Assembly: GCF_900156105.1 (NCBI RefSeq)
Contig: NZ_FTMS01000011.1
Span: forward strand, 1 to 64,000
Length of the DNA: 64,000 nucleotides
Source: Alkalispirochaeta americana
Lineage (GTDB): Bacteria; Spirochaetota; Spirochaetia; DSM-27196; Alkalispirochaetaceae
Reading direction: 5' to 3'
In this document: piece by piece, positions 30,016 through 38,655 of the stretch
Layout: every line of letters begins with the position of its first letter
Numbering within the stretch: position 1 is the first letter of the stretch
Position numbers and translations under genes: made by a program
Notes under the pieces: model-generated
The model's input: the letters and a program-made list of their open reading frames with translations, nothing else
Database searches by the model: none
What the model was told of the DNA's origin: nothing

Positions 30016-30033
30016 AGTGGGAGCAGTTTACCA

Positions 30034-30723
30034 TCAGGCGGCATCGAAGGGGAACTCGTTCAGGATATACTGGCGAAACCGTTTTTCCAGAGACCGACGG
30101 TACTCCCGGATACGCTCCACGTAGACCAGGGTGGATGCCGGAGTTCTGCCGGCCCGCACCCGGGTGAGTCCTGCGTTATAGACCGCCACCGCCTGGTACT
30201 CCGAGTCCGTATGGGAGAGGCACCAGAGCAGAAAGTCAATTCCGTGCCAGGTATTCACGGGAATATCGAAAAAATCCTCCTCCGAGAGATGCCGGAAGGT
30301 TAGCGAATTCAGCTGAAACAGCCCCCTGTCTATGGAGGTGGCATTCTCGTTCACCGCCACCGGAGAAAAGCGGCTCTCTACCCAGACCAGGGAAAAAATC
30401 AGCGAGAGCGAAAGATCTGCCTTCTCTGCATAATAGAGCATTGGCAGGGCCGTGGCAGGATCACCCGTGAGATGAACAAAAAAGTCAGTCACCGCCTGGT
30501 GGGTCAGATCTTCCCGGTAGAGGGCGAGCATGGGACGCTCGCTTTCAAGCAGATTGTGGACCGTAGCGAAGGAAGAAGGAAGCTCCTGCTGAACAGGATC
30601 GCTCTGCCAGAAAAAGCGGAAGCGCGGCGCTTCCCGGGCAGGGTCACGTTCCTCGGGAGCACCCGTGGAGCTGCACCCCAAGAGCAATACCATGAGGTAC
30701 AGCGTGAGAAATCGATTTGTCAT
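30034..30723 (-). CDS. Lytic transglycosylase-like lipoprotein (SLT fold)
   Basis: Peptidoglycan-cleaving enzyme of the SLT/goose-lysozyme fold, 229 residues. It has a lipoprotein signal (LYLMVLLLGCSSTG). The catalytic region is SLIFSLVWVESRFSPVAVNEN, with the catalytic Glu in WVESRF, followed by DRGLFQLNSLTF and AVAVYNAGLTRVRAG, matching the ES, GLMQ and AYNAG motifs. The usual Gly-Leu-Met-Gln reads GLFQ. It acts in the periplasm, anchored in a membrane. It ends 19 nt before the fusion gene on the same strand. Confidence 0.85.
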   Translation of the reverse strand: MTNRFLTLYLMVLLLGCSSTGAPEERDPAREAPRFRFFWQSDPVQQELPSSFATVHNLLESERPMLALYREDLTHQAVTDFFVHLTGDPATALPMLYYAEKADLSLSLIFSLVWVESRFSPVAVNENATSIDRGLFQLNSLTFRHLSEEDFFDIPVNTWHGIDFLLWCLSHTDSEYQAVAVYNAGLTRVRAGRTPASTLVYVERIREYRRSLEKRFRQYILNEFPFDAA

Positions 30724-30738
30724 GGAATCTGTCGCCTT

Positions 30739-31437
30739 TCATCTCGTTTTGACGACCACCGCGTGTCCATTGAGATTGGCCAGAACCACTCCATCGGAGC
30801 GGTCTCGCAAGGAGTGAACGTATCGGGTCACCCCTTCGCACCCCAGAAATCCGTAGTCATCGAAGACGACGATCCCTCCTGGGGGCATACGCGGCCAGGC
30901 CCATTCAAAGACATCCTGTGCGGACTGGTAGACATCAACATCGATATGGCAAAAGGCGATGTCCGCAGAGGGTACGCGGTGTGCCGTTTCCTCCGGAAAA
31001 ACTCCGGCAAGCACCGTACAATCGGGCAGACCAAGATCATGCAAAAAAGCACTGACCCTGTCAAGAGACGTATCACCGTGTTCGCCCCCGCGATAATAGG
31101 GATCCTCCTCTCCTGCCTTGGCAACACCGCAGAAGGTATCGGCCACCACCAGGGGTCGGGAATCCCCCCTTTGAAGCAACCTCAACCCCATGAGACCGGC
31201 GCTACCGCCCCGCCAGGCCCCTACCTCGAGGACTGCCCCCGAAATATCGGGAGAGAGCTGCCCCGTCAGCTCCCAGAGCTCAAAAAGCCGTGCCTGGTCC
31301 ACCATGGTGTATGCACGAACCCGCCTCCAGGCATCCAGAAACGGAATATCCGCTTCCCAGGGGCGATAATCGGAGGAAAGGGGACTGTGACCGTACCCCG
31401 GGGGATACACGTGAGTTGGGGTTATCAACGATTCCAT
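30739..31437 (-). CDS. TylF/MycF-family O-methyltransferase
   Basis: SAM-dependent methyltransferase, 232 residues, of the macrocin-O-methyltransferase family. Motif I is AVLEVGAWRGGSAGLMGL. The metal-binding segment is CHIDVDVYQSAQDV followed by GGIVVFDDYGFLGCEG, as in Mg-dependent TylF enzymes acting on sugar hydroxyls. N-terminal DAWRRVRAYTMVDQARLFEL fits the family cap. There is no antibiotic gene cluster here, so a surface-glycan or small-molecule substrate is more likely. ATG 31437 has no clear ribosome-binding site. Confidence 0.8.
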   Translation of the reverse strand: MESLITPTHVYPPGYGHSPLSSDYRPWEADIPFLDAWRRVRAYTMVDQARLFELWELTGQLSPDISGAVLEVGAWRGGSAGLMGLRLLQRGDSRPLVVADTFCGVAKAGEEDPYYRGGEHGDTSLDRVSAFLHDLGLPDCTVLAGVFPEETAHRVPSADIAFCHIDVDVYQSAQDVFEWAWPRMPPGGIVVFDDYGFLGCEGVTRYVHSLRDRSDGVVLANLNGHAVVVKTR

Positions 31438-31617
31438 AACTCCTGCAGTTTACACCGCCGGAGCGCATCCCGCCAGCCCGCTGCAGGACTTTACGTCCCG
31501 GGAACCGCCACGCCGGCGTCGGTGTCCTCACGGCTCTGGGTCTCCCGCTCTTCCGCTTCTCCCGCTTCTCCCGCGATCTTGAATCTCTCTCTCCGTTCCG
31601 GCAAGATACCGCCATCT

Positions 31618-32616
31618 ATGAAGCTACCGGATTTTTTCGGCCCCGCCGGCTTTCCCCTGGCCTTCGGGACCTGGGCCCTGGGAGAAACCGACTGGGGCGA
31701 GTTTCCGGCGAGACCCGCCAAGGACTTGCTCCGCCACGCCTGGGATCTGGGGTTCCGCCATTTCGATACCGCCGAATCCTACGGAGCAGGCCGAGCCGAG
31801 CAACTTCTGGGTCAGGCCTTCCGGGATATCCTCCGGACCCGGCGGGAGGCCCTCCACATCTCCAGCAAAAGCGTTATCAGGGAGGCCCCGGCCCTGAGAA
31901 AACACCTGGAGCGTTCTCTTCGCCGCCTGGGAACTGACTACCTGGATATTTTCTACATCCACTGGCCCCGAGAGGGGATGAGCCTCCCGGCAGCTCTGGA
32001 AGAGCTGCGGCGCCTTGCCGACAACGGCCTGATCAGGTCCGTGGGAGTCTGCAACATCACAGACCGGGAATACCGCCTTCTTCTCGAGCACACGCCCCCC
32101 GATCTGGTTCAGGAAGGATACAATCTCCTCTGGCGAAAACCCGAACAGACCCTCTGGCCCCACCTTCGCTGCCCTCGCGTGGCCTACAGCCCCCTTGCCC
32201 AGGGTTTGCTGGCACGCTCCTTTCCCCGGACCCCCACCTGGGACACCCGGGACCACCGTCAGACAACACCCTTTTTTCGCCCTCCCCTCTGGGAGGCCCT
32301 TCACCGCTTCAACACGTCTCTCATCGAGGCCTGCCGCGATCAGGACCTCCTCCCGGGGGCGGTGGCGATCCGGTGGCTTTTGGGAGGCTCATCACCCCGG
32401 TCGGATGCCGCTGTCGTGGGCGGCAGGAACCCGCGGCAACTCTCTCTGCTGGCCCGGGGCCTCGAGACGATCAGCAGTCATCGGGGAGAAGCTCGATACC
32501 TGGAACTTGAACCAAAGCTGGAGAAACTTTACCAAACCGTAGCCCCCCTGATTCCCGACCTGCCCAACATCTTTGGCTATACCCCCACCCCCAGGAACAG
32601 CACACTCCGGGAATAA
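31618..32616 (+). CDS. Aldo/keto reductase
   Basis: NADP-dependent oxidoreductase with an (alpha/beta)8 barrel, 332 residues. The catalytic tetrad is visible: Asp and Tyr in FRHFDTAESYGAGRAEQLLG, Lys in LHISSKSVI, His in YLDIFYIHWP. The cofactor-binding end shows AVAIRWLLGG and AAVVGGRNPRQLS. The substrate is unknown. The frame is open far upstream, but that stretch is antisense to other genes, and ATG 31618 fits the family start. No ribosome-binding site precedes it. The 180-bp gap upstream contains short CCGCTTCTC repeats and nothing else recognised. Confidence 0.88.
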   Translation: MKLPDFFGPAGFPLAFGTWALGETDWGEFPARPAKDLLRHAWDLGFRHFDTAESYGAGRAEQLLGQAFRDILRTRREALHISSKSVIREAPALRKHLERSLRRLGTDYLDIFYIHWPREGMSLPAALEELRRLADNGLIRSVGVCNITDREYRLLLEHTPPDLVQEGYNLLWRKPEQTLWPHLRCPRVAYSPLAQGLLARSFPRTPTWDTRDHRQTTPFFRPPLWEALHRFNTSLIEACRDQDLLPGAVAIRWLLGGSSPRSDAAVVGGRNPRQLSLLARGLETISSHRGEARYLELEPKLEKLYQTVAPLIPDLPNIFGYTPTPRNSTLRE

Positions 32617-32639
32617 GGTCTTGCCTGTCCGGGCCAGGT

Positions 32640-34268
32640 ATGAATAATTACAAGGGTATGCGACACAGCACAGGACAGCGGAATCTCCCGGTTTTTTTTC
32701 TGGCCATGGCCCTTCTCCTCTCTGCACCCCAGGGAGCTCTCTCCAGACAGCATGTTTCCCGCGACAGAGAGTTCGTTGCCGCCTTTGCAGCTACCTCGAT
32801 CAGACTGAACCCCCTTAACAGTTACACCGCCACGGAGGCTCAGGTCTATACTGCTCTCTACGAGGGCCTGACAGGATACCACCCCCGCACGCTGGAGCCG
32901 ATTCCGGCTGTAGCCGAACGCTGGGAGATCAGCGAAGACGGCACAATCTACACCTTTCACCTCCGGGAAGAGGCCCGCTACTGGAACGGCGACCCCGTGA
33001 AAGCCAGCCACTTCCGGGACACCTGGCTTGCCATGATCGATCCCTCGCAGGACCGGGCCTACAGCTTTCTCTTTGACGTGATCGCCGGGGTTCGCGAGTA
33101 TCGCCAGGCCGACGAACCGGACCCTGAATCGGTGGGAATCTACGCTCGGGACGCCCGGACCCTGGAGGTCCATCTCCACTCCCGGGCACCCCATTTCGTC
33201 CGGGTCCTGGCTCATCATGCCTTCACGCCCCTCCATCCCCAGGTTCGCTATCTCCATGAGCCAGCCCCCGAGGAAGCTCTGGGGAACGGTCCCTACCGCA
33301 TTATCAGCCGGACCCCCGAGGAGATGCGTCTGGAACGAAACAGCCATTACTGGGAGGCGTCCCGGGTGGCAATCCCCCGCCTTCGGCTCATCTTCACCGA
33401 TGACCCGCCAGAAGAGGTAACATCCCGATTCAACGACGGCAAGATTGATTGGGTATCCAGCGGGATGTCTCTGGCCAACGTGGCGGATCAGCCCTCGATA
33501 GTCGTTAATCCGCTCTTTGCCACAACCTACTACTTTCTCCGGGCCGACACGCCGCCCTTTTCAAACCCCTCGGTACGCAGGGCTCTGGCCCTGTTGCTGC
33601 CCTGGGAGCGTATCAGGGATCCATCGATCCACTTCATGCCATCATCCCGCCTGGTGCCGGCAATCCCGCACTATCCGTTTCAGGAAGGCATCTCCGCCCC
33701 CGACCATGATGAAGCAATGACCCTCCTGGCAGAGGCGGGTCACCCCCGGGGAGAAACCCTTCCCGAGATAACCCTCCACATCCCCCGGGGTCCTGAATCG
33801 ACCCGAGTGGCAGAACTCATGAAGAACGCCTGGGAAGAGGCCCTTGATACGACAGTGTCTCTGGCATATACCCCCTATCCCGATTATTTTGAGGCCCTCC
33901 GGGAACAGACCTACACAGTGGGAATGATCAGCTGGATCGGTGACTTCGCGGATCCCCTCACCTTTCTCAAGATGTGGATCAGCAGCAGCAGCCTGAACGA
34001 CGCCCGTTTTTCCGACCCCCGCTTCGATCAACTCATCGATGAATCGCTGTCACAGACCGGAGCAGAGCGTTACAAGACCATGGCTCAGGCAGAGAAAATC
34101 CTGCTCCAGACGGGGACCGTCCTTCCCGTAAGCCATTCCCCGGCGATAAACCTGATCGATCGGGATGCCCTGGAGGGGTGGTATCCAAATCCTCTGGATA
34201 TTCATCCTTTCAAGCATCTTTCCTTCGCGGAACGTCAACCCCTGCCGGGGCTGATTCGGTTTCCCTGA
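32640..34268 (+). CDS. Oligopeptide-type ABC transporter substrate-binding protein
   Basis: Periplasmic family-5 (OppA/DppA) solute-binding protein, 542 residues. A signal peptide is present (NLPVFFLAMALLLSAPQGALS). Family features are LNPLNSYTATEAQVYTALYEGLTGY, IPAVAERWEISEDGTIYTFHLRE, and ARYWNGDPVKASHF. The C-terminal lobe includes VGMISWIGDFADPLTFLKM, close to OppA proteins. No permease or ATPase gene is adjacent, so it is an orphan. It may act with a transporter elsewhere or in peptide sensing. ATG 32658 is an alternative start. Confidence 0.88.
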   Translation: MNNYKGMRHSTGQRNLPVFFLAMALLLSAPQGALSRQHVSRDREFVAAFAATSIRLNPLNSYTATEAQVYTALYEGLTGYHPRTLEPIPAVAERWEISEDGTIYTFHLREEARYWNGDPVKASHFRDTWLAMIDPSQDRAYSFLFDVIAGVREYRQADEPDPESVGIYARDARTLEVHLHSRAPHFVRVLAHHAFTPLHPQVRYLHEPAPEEALGNGPYRIISRTPEEMRLERNSHYWEASRVAIPRLRLIFTDDPPEEVTSRFNDGKIDWVSSGMSLANVADQPSIVVNPLFATTYYFLRADTPPFSNPSVRRALALLLPWERIRDPSIHFMPSSRLVPAIPHYPFQEGISAPDHDEAMTLLAEAGHPRGETLPEITLHIPRGPESTRVAELMKNAWEEALDTTVSLAYTPYPDYFEALREQTYTVGMISWIGDFADPLTFLKMWISSSSLNDARFSDPRFDQLIDESLSQTGAERYKTMAQAEKILLQTGTVLPVSHSPAINLIDRDALEGWYPNPLDIHPFKHLSFAERQPLPGLIRFP

Positions 34269-34308
34269 TCCTCTCTGTGCCCGGCATCCCCCTGCTTTCT
34301 GCAGGTCT

Positions 34309-34349
34309 TTGACCAGAAGAGGAAAATTCAGTATACTTCTGACCTCATG
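34309..34349 (+). promoter_or_regulatory. Promoter giving a probable leaderless carD mRNA
   Basis: TTGACC (34309-34314), a 17-nt spacer and TATACT (34332-34337) form one of the best consensus matches in the window. Only 9 nt separate the -10 box from ATG 34347, and no Shine-Dalgarno is present. Confidence 0.6.
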
Positions 34350-34958
34350 AGCGCCAAAACCAACGGGAAGGAAACAACCTTCGCAGTCGGCCAGCACGTT
34401 GTTTATCCAATTCAAGGTGTGGGCACAATTCAGGAGATCCTGGAGATTTCTTTTAAGGGAAAGGACGTACTCTATTACGTCATCTATATTCCTGTCTCGG
34501 ACATGACCGTCAAGGTCCCCGTGGACCGGGCAGAGCAACTGGGCATCCGGGCGATCGTTCCCCGCGAAGAATCAGAGAAAGCCCTGGCCATGTTCTCCGA
34601 GGAGTTTGAACCCATCCCGGCAGACTGGAAAATGCGGTACCAGATGAACCTGGATCTTCTGAAACAAGGGTCGGTACACGATATCGCCTCGGTAGTACGA
34701 ACCCTCTACCAGCGGAAAAAGGTCAAGGAGCTGCCAATCATGGAACGCAAGCTCTACGACAGCGCTCTACAGCTTTTCGTGGACGAGGTTTCCTTCTCTC
34801 TTGATATCGCACCGGCTGAAGTGGAAGAGCTTGTTTTCCGCAAGCTTGAAGAGTACGCCCCGGGAGGCAGCAAGGCCTCGGCAGACGTCCTTCCGGACGA
34901 GGATCTCGCCGATGACCACGAGAAGGATTCCGGCGATATCCTCGACGACGACGAATAG
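34347..34958 (+). CDS. carD: CarD-family transcriptional regulator
   Basis: RNA-polymerase-binding regulator, 203 residues. The N-terminal Tudor-like RID (FAVGQHVVYPIQGVGTIQEI, YYVIYIPVSDMTVKVPV) resembles the Mfd/TRCF beta-interaction domain. The C-terminal helical domain contains WKMRYQMNLDLLKQGS and MERKLYDSALQLFVDEVS, typical of CarD/CdnL. In that family it stabilises open complexes, often at rRNA promoters. An acidic tail (ADDHEKDSGDILDDDE) is longer than in most homologues. It has a strong promoter and no ribosome-binding site, and overlaps nth if the latter starts at 34912. Confidence 0.92.
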   Translation: MSAKTNGKETTFAVGQHVVYPIQGVGTIQEILEISFKGKDVLYYVIYIPVSDMTVKVPVDRAEQLGIRAIVPREESEKALAMFSEEFEPIPADWKMRYQMNLDLLKQGSVHDIASVVRTLYQRKKVKELPIMERKLYDSALQLFVDEVSFSLDIAPAEVEELVFRKLEEYAPGGSKASADVLPDEDLADDHEKDSGDILDDDE

Positions 34959-35655
34959 CACCTCTGGTTCCTGTCACCAGCAACCGTCCCGAGAGCCGGT
35001 GCCCTGGGAACCGCTCCTGGGACTCATCGCAGGGTGCGACGAGGTCCGTCGCTACGAGGCCAGTGTAAACGCCGTAGCGAGCTGGACAGACCCTCCCGAT
35101 CCCTTCCGGGTGTTGCTTGCAACGGTTATCAGCCTTCGCACCCGCGATGAAGTAACCTTCCCGGTGGCAGAAAGGCTGTTTTCCACGGCAGCCACCCCTG
35201 ACGAGATACAAAGGCTCTCCCTGGAACAACTGGAGAAGCATATCTACCCGGCCGGGTTCTACCGGACAAAAAGCAGACAGATCAAGGAGATAGCACGCCT
35301 TATCGCTCACACCCACGACGGCCGTGTCCCGTCGTCGGAGCAGGAGTTGCTTCAGCTTCCCGGGGTAGGCAGAAAGACAGCCAATCTGGTCAGAGCCCTT
35401 GGGTTCGGGATTCCGGCGATTTGTGTGGATATTCACGTCCACCGCATCTCCAACAGGATGGGATGGGTAACAGAAAAGAATCCCGACGACACCGAGCGGG
35501 CACTGCAGAAAATCCTTCCGGAACGGTTCTGGATACCCCTGAATCAGTGGCTTGTAGGATTTGGACGAAGCATCTGCACACCCCAGTCACCCCGGTGCAG
35601 TCTCTGTCCGGTGAGGGAATACTGTGACCGGGCGGGGGTCACCCGGTCACGATAG
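34912..35655 (+). CDS. nth: Endonuclease III (DNA glycosylase/AP lyase), archaeal-like
   Basis: Base-excision-repair enzyme for oxidised pyrimidines, 247 residues from ATG 34912. That start follows GAGG but overlaps carD by 47 nt. GTG 34999 would give 218 residues, closer to the family norm, so the start is uncertain. The helix-hairpin-helix with catalytic Lys is LLQLPGVGRKTANLVRAL, the catalytic Asp lies in CVDIHVHRISNRMG, and the [4Fe-4S] ligands are CTPQSPRCSLCPVREYC (Cx6Cx2Cx5C). The segment ISLRTRDEVT replaces the enterobacterial LSAQ(A/T)TD and looks like archaeal endonuclease III (SQRTRDE). Confidence 0.9.
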   Translation: MTTRRIPAISSTTTNSTSGSCHQQPSREPVPWEPLLGLIAGCDEVRRYEASVNAVASWTDPPDPFRVLLATVISLRTRDEVTFPVAERLFSTAATPDEIQRLSLEQLEKHIYPAGFYRTKSRQIKEIARLIAHTHDGRVPSSEQELLQLPGVGRKTANLVRALGFGIPAICVDIHVHRISNRMGWVTEKNPDDTERALQKILPERFWIPLNQWLVGFGRSICTPQSPRCSLCPVREYCDRAGVTRSR

Positions 35656-35671
35656 AAAAAGAACCGAACTC

Positions 35672-36379
35672 TTACTTATCCTCGCGAATCAGGAGAGTTC
35701 TGCTATCCAGCTCCAGATGAAGATCCTCGGCACTGTAATCACCGTGGTCTTTCAACAACCGCAACCCCACATGATCTTTCTCGGGGGTGAGCGTAATGAG
35801 CACGTCGATCGAATCAACGAAGGGAGAGAGCGCCATCGGCACACCCCGCTCATCAACCCGCTTGTCATCACGATGAACCGATGCACTGAACCAGACGGCC
35901 AGCCCGTTCTCTTTGGCAAAATCCCTCAAGGCTCGCAGCGTTTCGGGATCTCCCTTGGAAAAATCGTAGCCATCCACCACAAGCACATCAGCACGAAACT
36001 GTCCATCGTCTATCAAGGCACGAATGCTTCGAAGGAACTGGTGAACCGTGATGCCTTCCTGACTGAAGTTCATGATCATGCGGTTTCGGATCGCCGAATC
36101 ATGAACGTCCATGGCATGTTCCAGATCCCGGCGTTTGGCGATCTCACCAAAGATATCCTCGTACCAGCTCACTATATGATCGGTTCGCCCTGCAAACGAG
36201 ACATGGATCACATGCCGGTCCTGAAGCAACTGATCCGTCGCAATATGGACAAGACATGCCGTCTTTCCGGTTCCCTTTCGGGCGGCAAAAACCCCAATTT
36301 CTCCATCCTTTAATCCACCATGGATGGAGCGCTCCAGCAACCGCAGGGGACTACGCCTTATGAGTTCTTCCTTGACCAT
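35672..36379 (-). CDS. RecA-superfamily P-loop ATPase of unknown role
   Basis: Cytoplasmic 235-residue protein. The Walker A motif is FAARKGTGKTACLVHIA at about residues 30-46 and Walker B is ADVLVVDGYDF. The later HRDDKRVDERGVPMALSPFVDSIDVLITL resembles the L1/L2 area of RecA/DnaB-like ATPases, and the overall layout is KaiC- or DnaB-like but much shorter. ATG 36379 follows AAAGGAGA, and it lies 16 nt downstream of the fusA stop region in the opposite order (fusA ends at 36395). The two may be cotranscribed. I cannot name the function. Confidence 0.7.
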   Translation of the reverse strand: MVKEELIRRSPLRLLERSIHGGLKDGEIGVFAARKGTGKTACLVHIATDQLLQDRHVIHVSFAGRTDHIVSWYEDIFGEIAKRRDLEHAMDVHDSAIRNRMIMNFSQEGITVHQFLRSIRALIDDGQFRADVLVVDGYDFSKGDPETLRALRDFAKENGLAVWFSASVHRDDKRVDERGVPMALSPFVDSIDVLITLTPEKDHVGLRLLKDHGDYSAEDLHLELDSRTLLIREDK

Positions 36380-36394
36380 CCCGCTGTCTCCTTT

Positions 36395-38485
36395 CTACTT
36401 ATTCCCGTCACGCTTGGCCTTCAAGTACCGTTCACGCAACTCTTCAGCTATACTTTGCGGTACTTTTCCGTATTTGGCAAATTCCATTGTGTACTCTGCC
36501 TTTCCCTGCGTGAGGGATCGCAAAATGGTGGAGAAACCAAACATTTCTGCCAGGGGGACTTCTGCCTCGACCACGCTGAACATACCATCCTCATTGGAGG
36601 CGATGATCATGCCACGTCGCTGATTCAAGGTAGCAAAGATATTTCCCTGGAACTCCGTGGGACCTTCCACGGTAACTCTCATGATCGGCTCCAGAGCGAT
36701 CGGCTTTGCCTTCTCGTAGGCGGAACGAAACGCTCCAAGCCCTGCCGTCTGAAAGGCCTGGTCCGAGGAGTCCACCGCATGGGTAGCTCCATCGTTGATC
36801 AAGCCCAGGATGTTTACTACCGGATACCCGATGTAGGTTCCCCGCTCCATGGCAACCCGAAAACCCTTGTCAACGGAGGGAATATATTCATTGGGGATCA
36901 CGCCACCCTTGATCTTGTTGATGAACTCGTAATGTTGTTCCTCAGGGTGCGGCTCAATGTAGCCGGCAACACGGCCGTACTGCCCCGAACCACCGGTCTG
37001 TTTCTTGTGAGTGTAGTCAAAATCGGCTCGGGCAGAGATCGTCTCGCGGTAGGCAACCTGGGGCATACCCGTCTCAACGTCGGCCTTGTACTCCCGCTTC
37101 ATCCGTTCAACGTAGACCTCCAGATGGAGTTCTCCCATTCCCTGGATGATCGTTTCGTTGCTCTCTTCATCGACGTAGCTGCGGAAGGTAGGATCCTCCT
37201 TGATGAACCGGCCCAGGGCCTTGCCCATCCGGTCGGAAGAGGCCTTGTCCTTCGGCTTCAGCGAGAGCGAAATAACAGGCTCGGGCACGTACATGGAGGT
37301 CATGGAGACGTTCAGGCTGGGATCGCAAAAGGTGTCTCCCGAGGCACAATCGATCCCGAAGAGGGCAACAATATCTCCGGCCGAGGCCTCGGAAATGTCA
37401 TCCATATGATCAGCGTGCATCCGGATCAACCGACCCACCTTGAACTTTTTCCTGGTTCGAACGTTGTAGAGCTCGGAGCCCTTCTTTACCATCCCCTGGT
37501 AGATTCGAATATAGGTGAGCTGTCCGTACTGACCATCCTCCAGCTTGAAAGCCAGGGAGATGGTGGGCAAGGTGCTGTCAGACTGGGTGACAAACTCTTC
37601 CTCATTGTTGTCCAGATCGAGGGCCCGGTTTGTAATATCCGGGGGAGAGGGAAGATAGGCGAGGACTGCATCCAGCAGAGCCTGGACTCCCTTGTTCTTG
37701 TAGGCACTCCCCACAAACACGGGACACAGTTCGTTGGACAAGACCCCCTGACGAATCGCAGCATTAATCTGCTCTTCCGTGGCAGTTCCTTCCAGAGCAG
37801 CTTCCATAAGCTCCTCATCGAACATGGAGACCGCATCAAGGAGACCCTCACGGTACTCCTCGGCCTGGGCAAGGAGATCATCCGGGATTGCCTCGTAACG
37901 GGGCACTTCACCGTGGTCGCCATCAAAATAAATCGCCTGCATCTTGACCAGATCAATCACCCCCTGGTGCTTGTCTTCAAGACCGATCGGCAACTGGGCC
38001 ATCACGGCATTCAATCCGAGTTTTTCCCGTAACTGGCCACAAACCTTGAGAGGATCTGCACCGGTTCGGTCACACTTGTTTACAAAAGCCAGCCGGGGAA
38101 CACTGTAGCGTTTCAGCTGCCGGTCAACGGTGATCGACTGGGACTGAACTCCTGCCACGGAATCAAGAATGAGGATAGCCCCATCCAGAACCCGCAAAGC
38201 CCGCTCTACCTCGATGGTGAAGTCCACGTGACCTGGAGTATCGATCAAATTGATCGGGTGATCTTTCCAGGTTACGTTGGTAGCAGCGGACTGGATGGTG
38301 ATTCCCCGTTCGCGCTCGAGCTCCATGGAGTCCATGGTTGCCCCGACCCCATCTTTTCCCCGAACTTCGTGAAGGGCGTGAATCTTCTGGCAAAAAAACA
38401 GAATGCGCTCGGACAGCGTGGTTTTTCCACTATCAATGTGGGCACTGATGCCTATGTTGCGCATCTTTCTCACTGTTTCATTCAT
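36395..38485 (-). CDS. fusA: Elongation factor G, mitochondrial/spirochaete type
   Basis: Translocation GTPase, 696 residues, five-domain EF-G. The G1 motif is [20 protein letters not shown]3 is [18 protein letters not shown], and G4 is [13 protein letters not shown]. Domain IV shows [28 protein letters not shown]. The [10 protein letters not shown] version, rather than AHIDAGKTTTTERILFYTG of most bacteria, matches the mtEFG1-like spdEFG1 group known from spirochaetes and planctomycetes. There a second paralogue handles ribosome recycling. The ATG follows AAGGAAGAG. Confidence 0.93.
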   Translation of the reverse strand: MNETVRKMRNIGISAHIDSGKTTLSERILFFCQKIHALHEVRGKDGVGATMDSMELERERGITIQSAATNVTWKDHPINLIDTPGHVDFTIEVERALRVLDGAILILDSVAGVQSQSITVDRQLKRYSVPRLAFVNKCDRTGADPLKVCGQLREKLGLNAVMAQLPIGLEDKHQGVIDLVKMQAIYFDGDHGEVPRYEAIPDDLLAQAEEYREGLLDAVSMFDEELMEAALEGTATEEQINAAIRQGVLSNELCPVFVGSAYKNKGVQALLDAVLAYLPSPPDITNRALDLDNNEEEFVTQSDSTLPTISLAFKLEDGQYGQLTYIRIYQGMVKKGSELYNVRTRKKFKVGRLIRMHADHMDDISEASAGDIVALFGIDCASGDTFCDPSLNVSMTSMYVPEPVISLSLKPKDKASSDRMGKALGRFIKEDPTFRSYVDEESNETIIQGMGELHLEVYVERMKREYKADVETGMPQVAYRETISARADFDYTHKKQTGGSGQYGRVAGYIEPHPEEQHYEFINKIKGGVIPNEYIPSVDKGFRVAMERGTYIGYPVVNILGLINDGATHAVDSSDQAFQTAGLGAFRSAYEKAKPIALEPIMRVTVEGPTEFQGNIFATLNQRRGMIIASNEDGMFSVVEAEVPLAEMFGFSTILRSLTQGKAEYTMEFAKYGKVPQSIAEELRERYLKAKRDGNK

Positions 38486-38539
38486 GCGTTACTCTTCCTT
38501 ATAGTACTCCCTGTTATACTCCTTTGACTTACAACGACA

Positions 38540-38568
38540 GATATAACAGGTTGGTTTTTCCTTCTGAA
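38540..38568 (-). promoter_or_regulatory. fusA promoter
   Basis: On the minus strand TTCAGA (38568-38563), a 17-nt spacer and TATATC (38545-38540) give a leader of about 50 nt to the fusA ATG at 38485. The 170-bp gap 38486-38655 holds nothing else recognised. Confidence 0.4.
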
Positions 38569-38655
38569 CCCGCTGGACGAGAGGAGCAGGAACGCTCACA
38601 CGGGTCATATACATACCACGTTTTCCGATATATACACCAAAGGAGCGGTGATTGT

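Noticed and set aside
30013-30030. Leaderless promoter for the DAHP synthase fusion (TAAACT 9 nt before ATG)
   Set aside because: No acceptable -35 box at 16-18 nt, and the site overlaps the end of the upstream gene.
32640-32664. Sixth leaderless promoter at the OppA-like gene (TTGCCT-18-TAATTA before ATG 32658)
   Set aside because: The -10 match is weak and the choice between ATG 32640 and 32658 is open, so it was not counted.
36320-38032. 570-codon plus-strand open frame opposite fusA
   Set aside because: Shadow of the EF-G gene. No domains or start signals.
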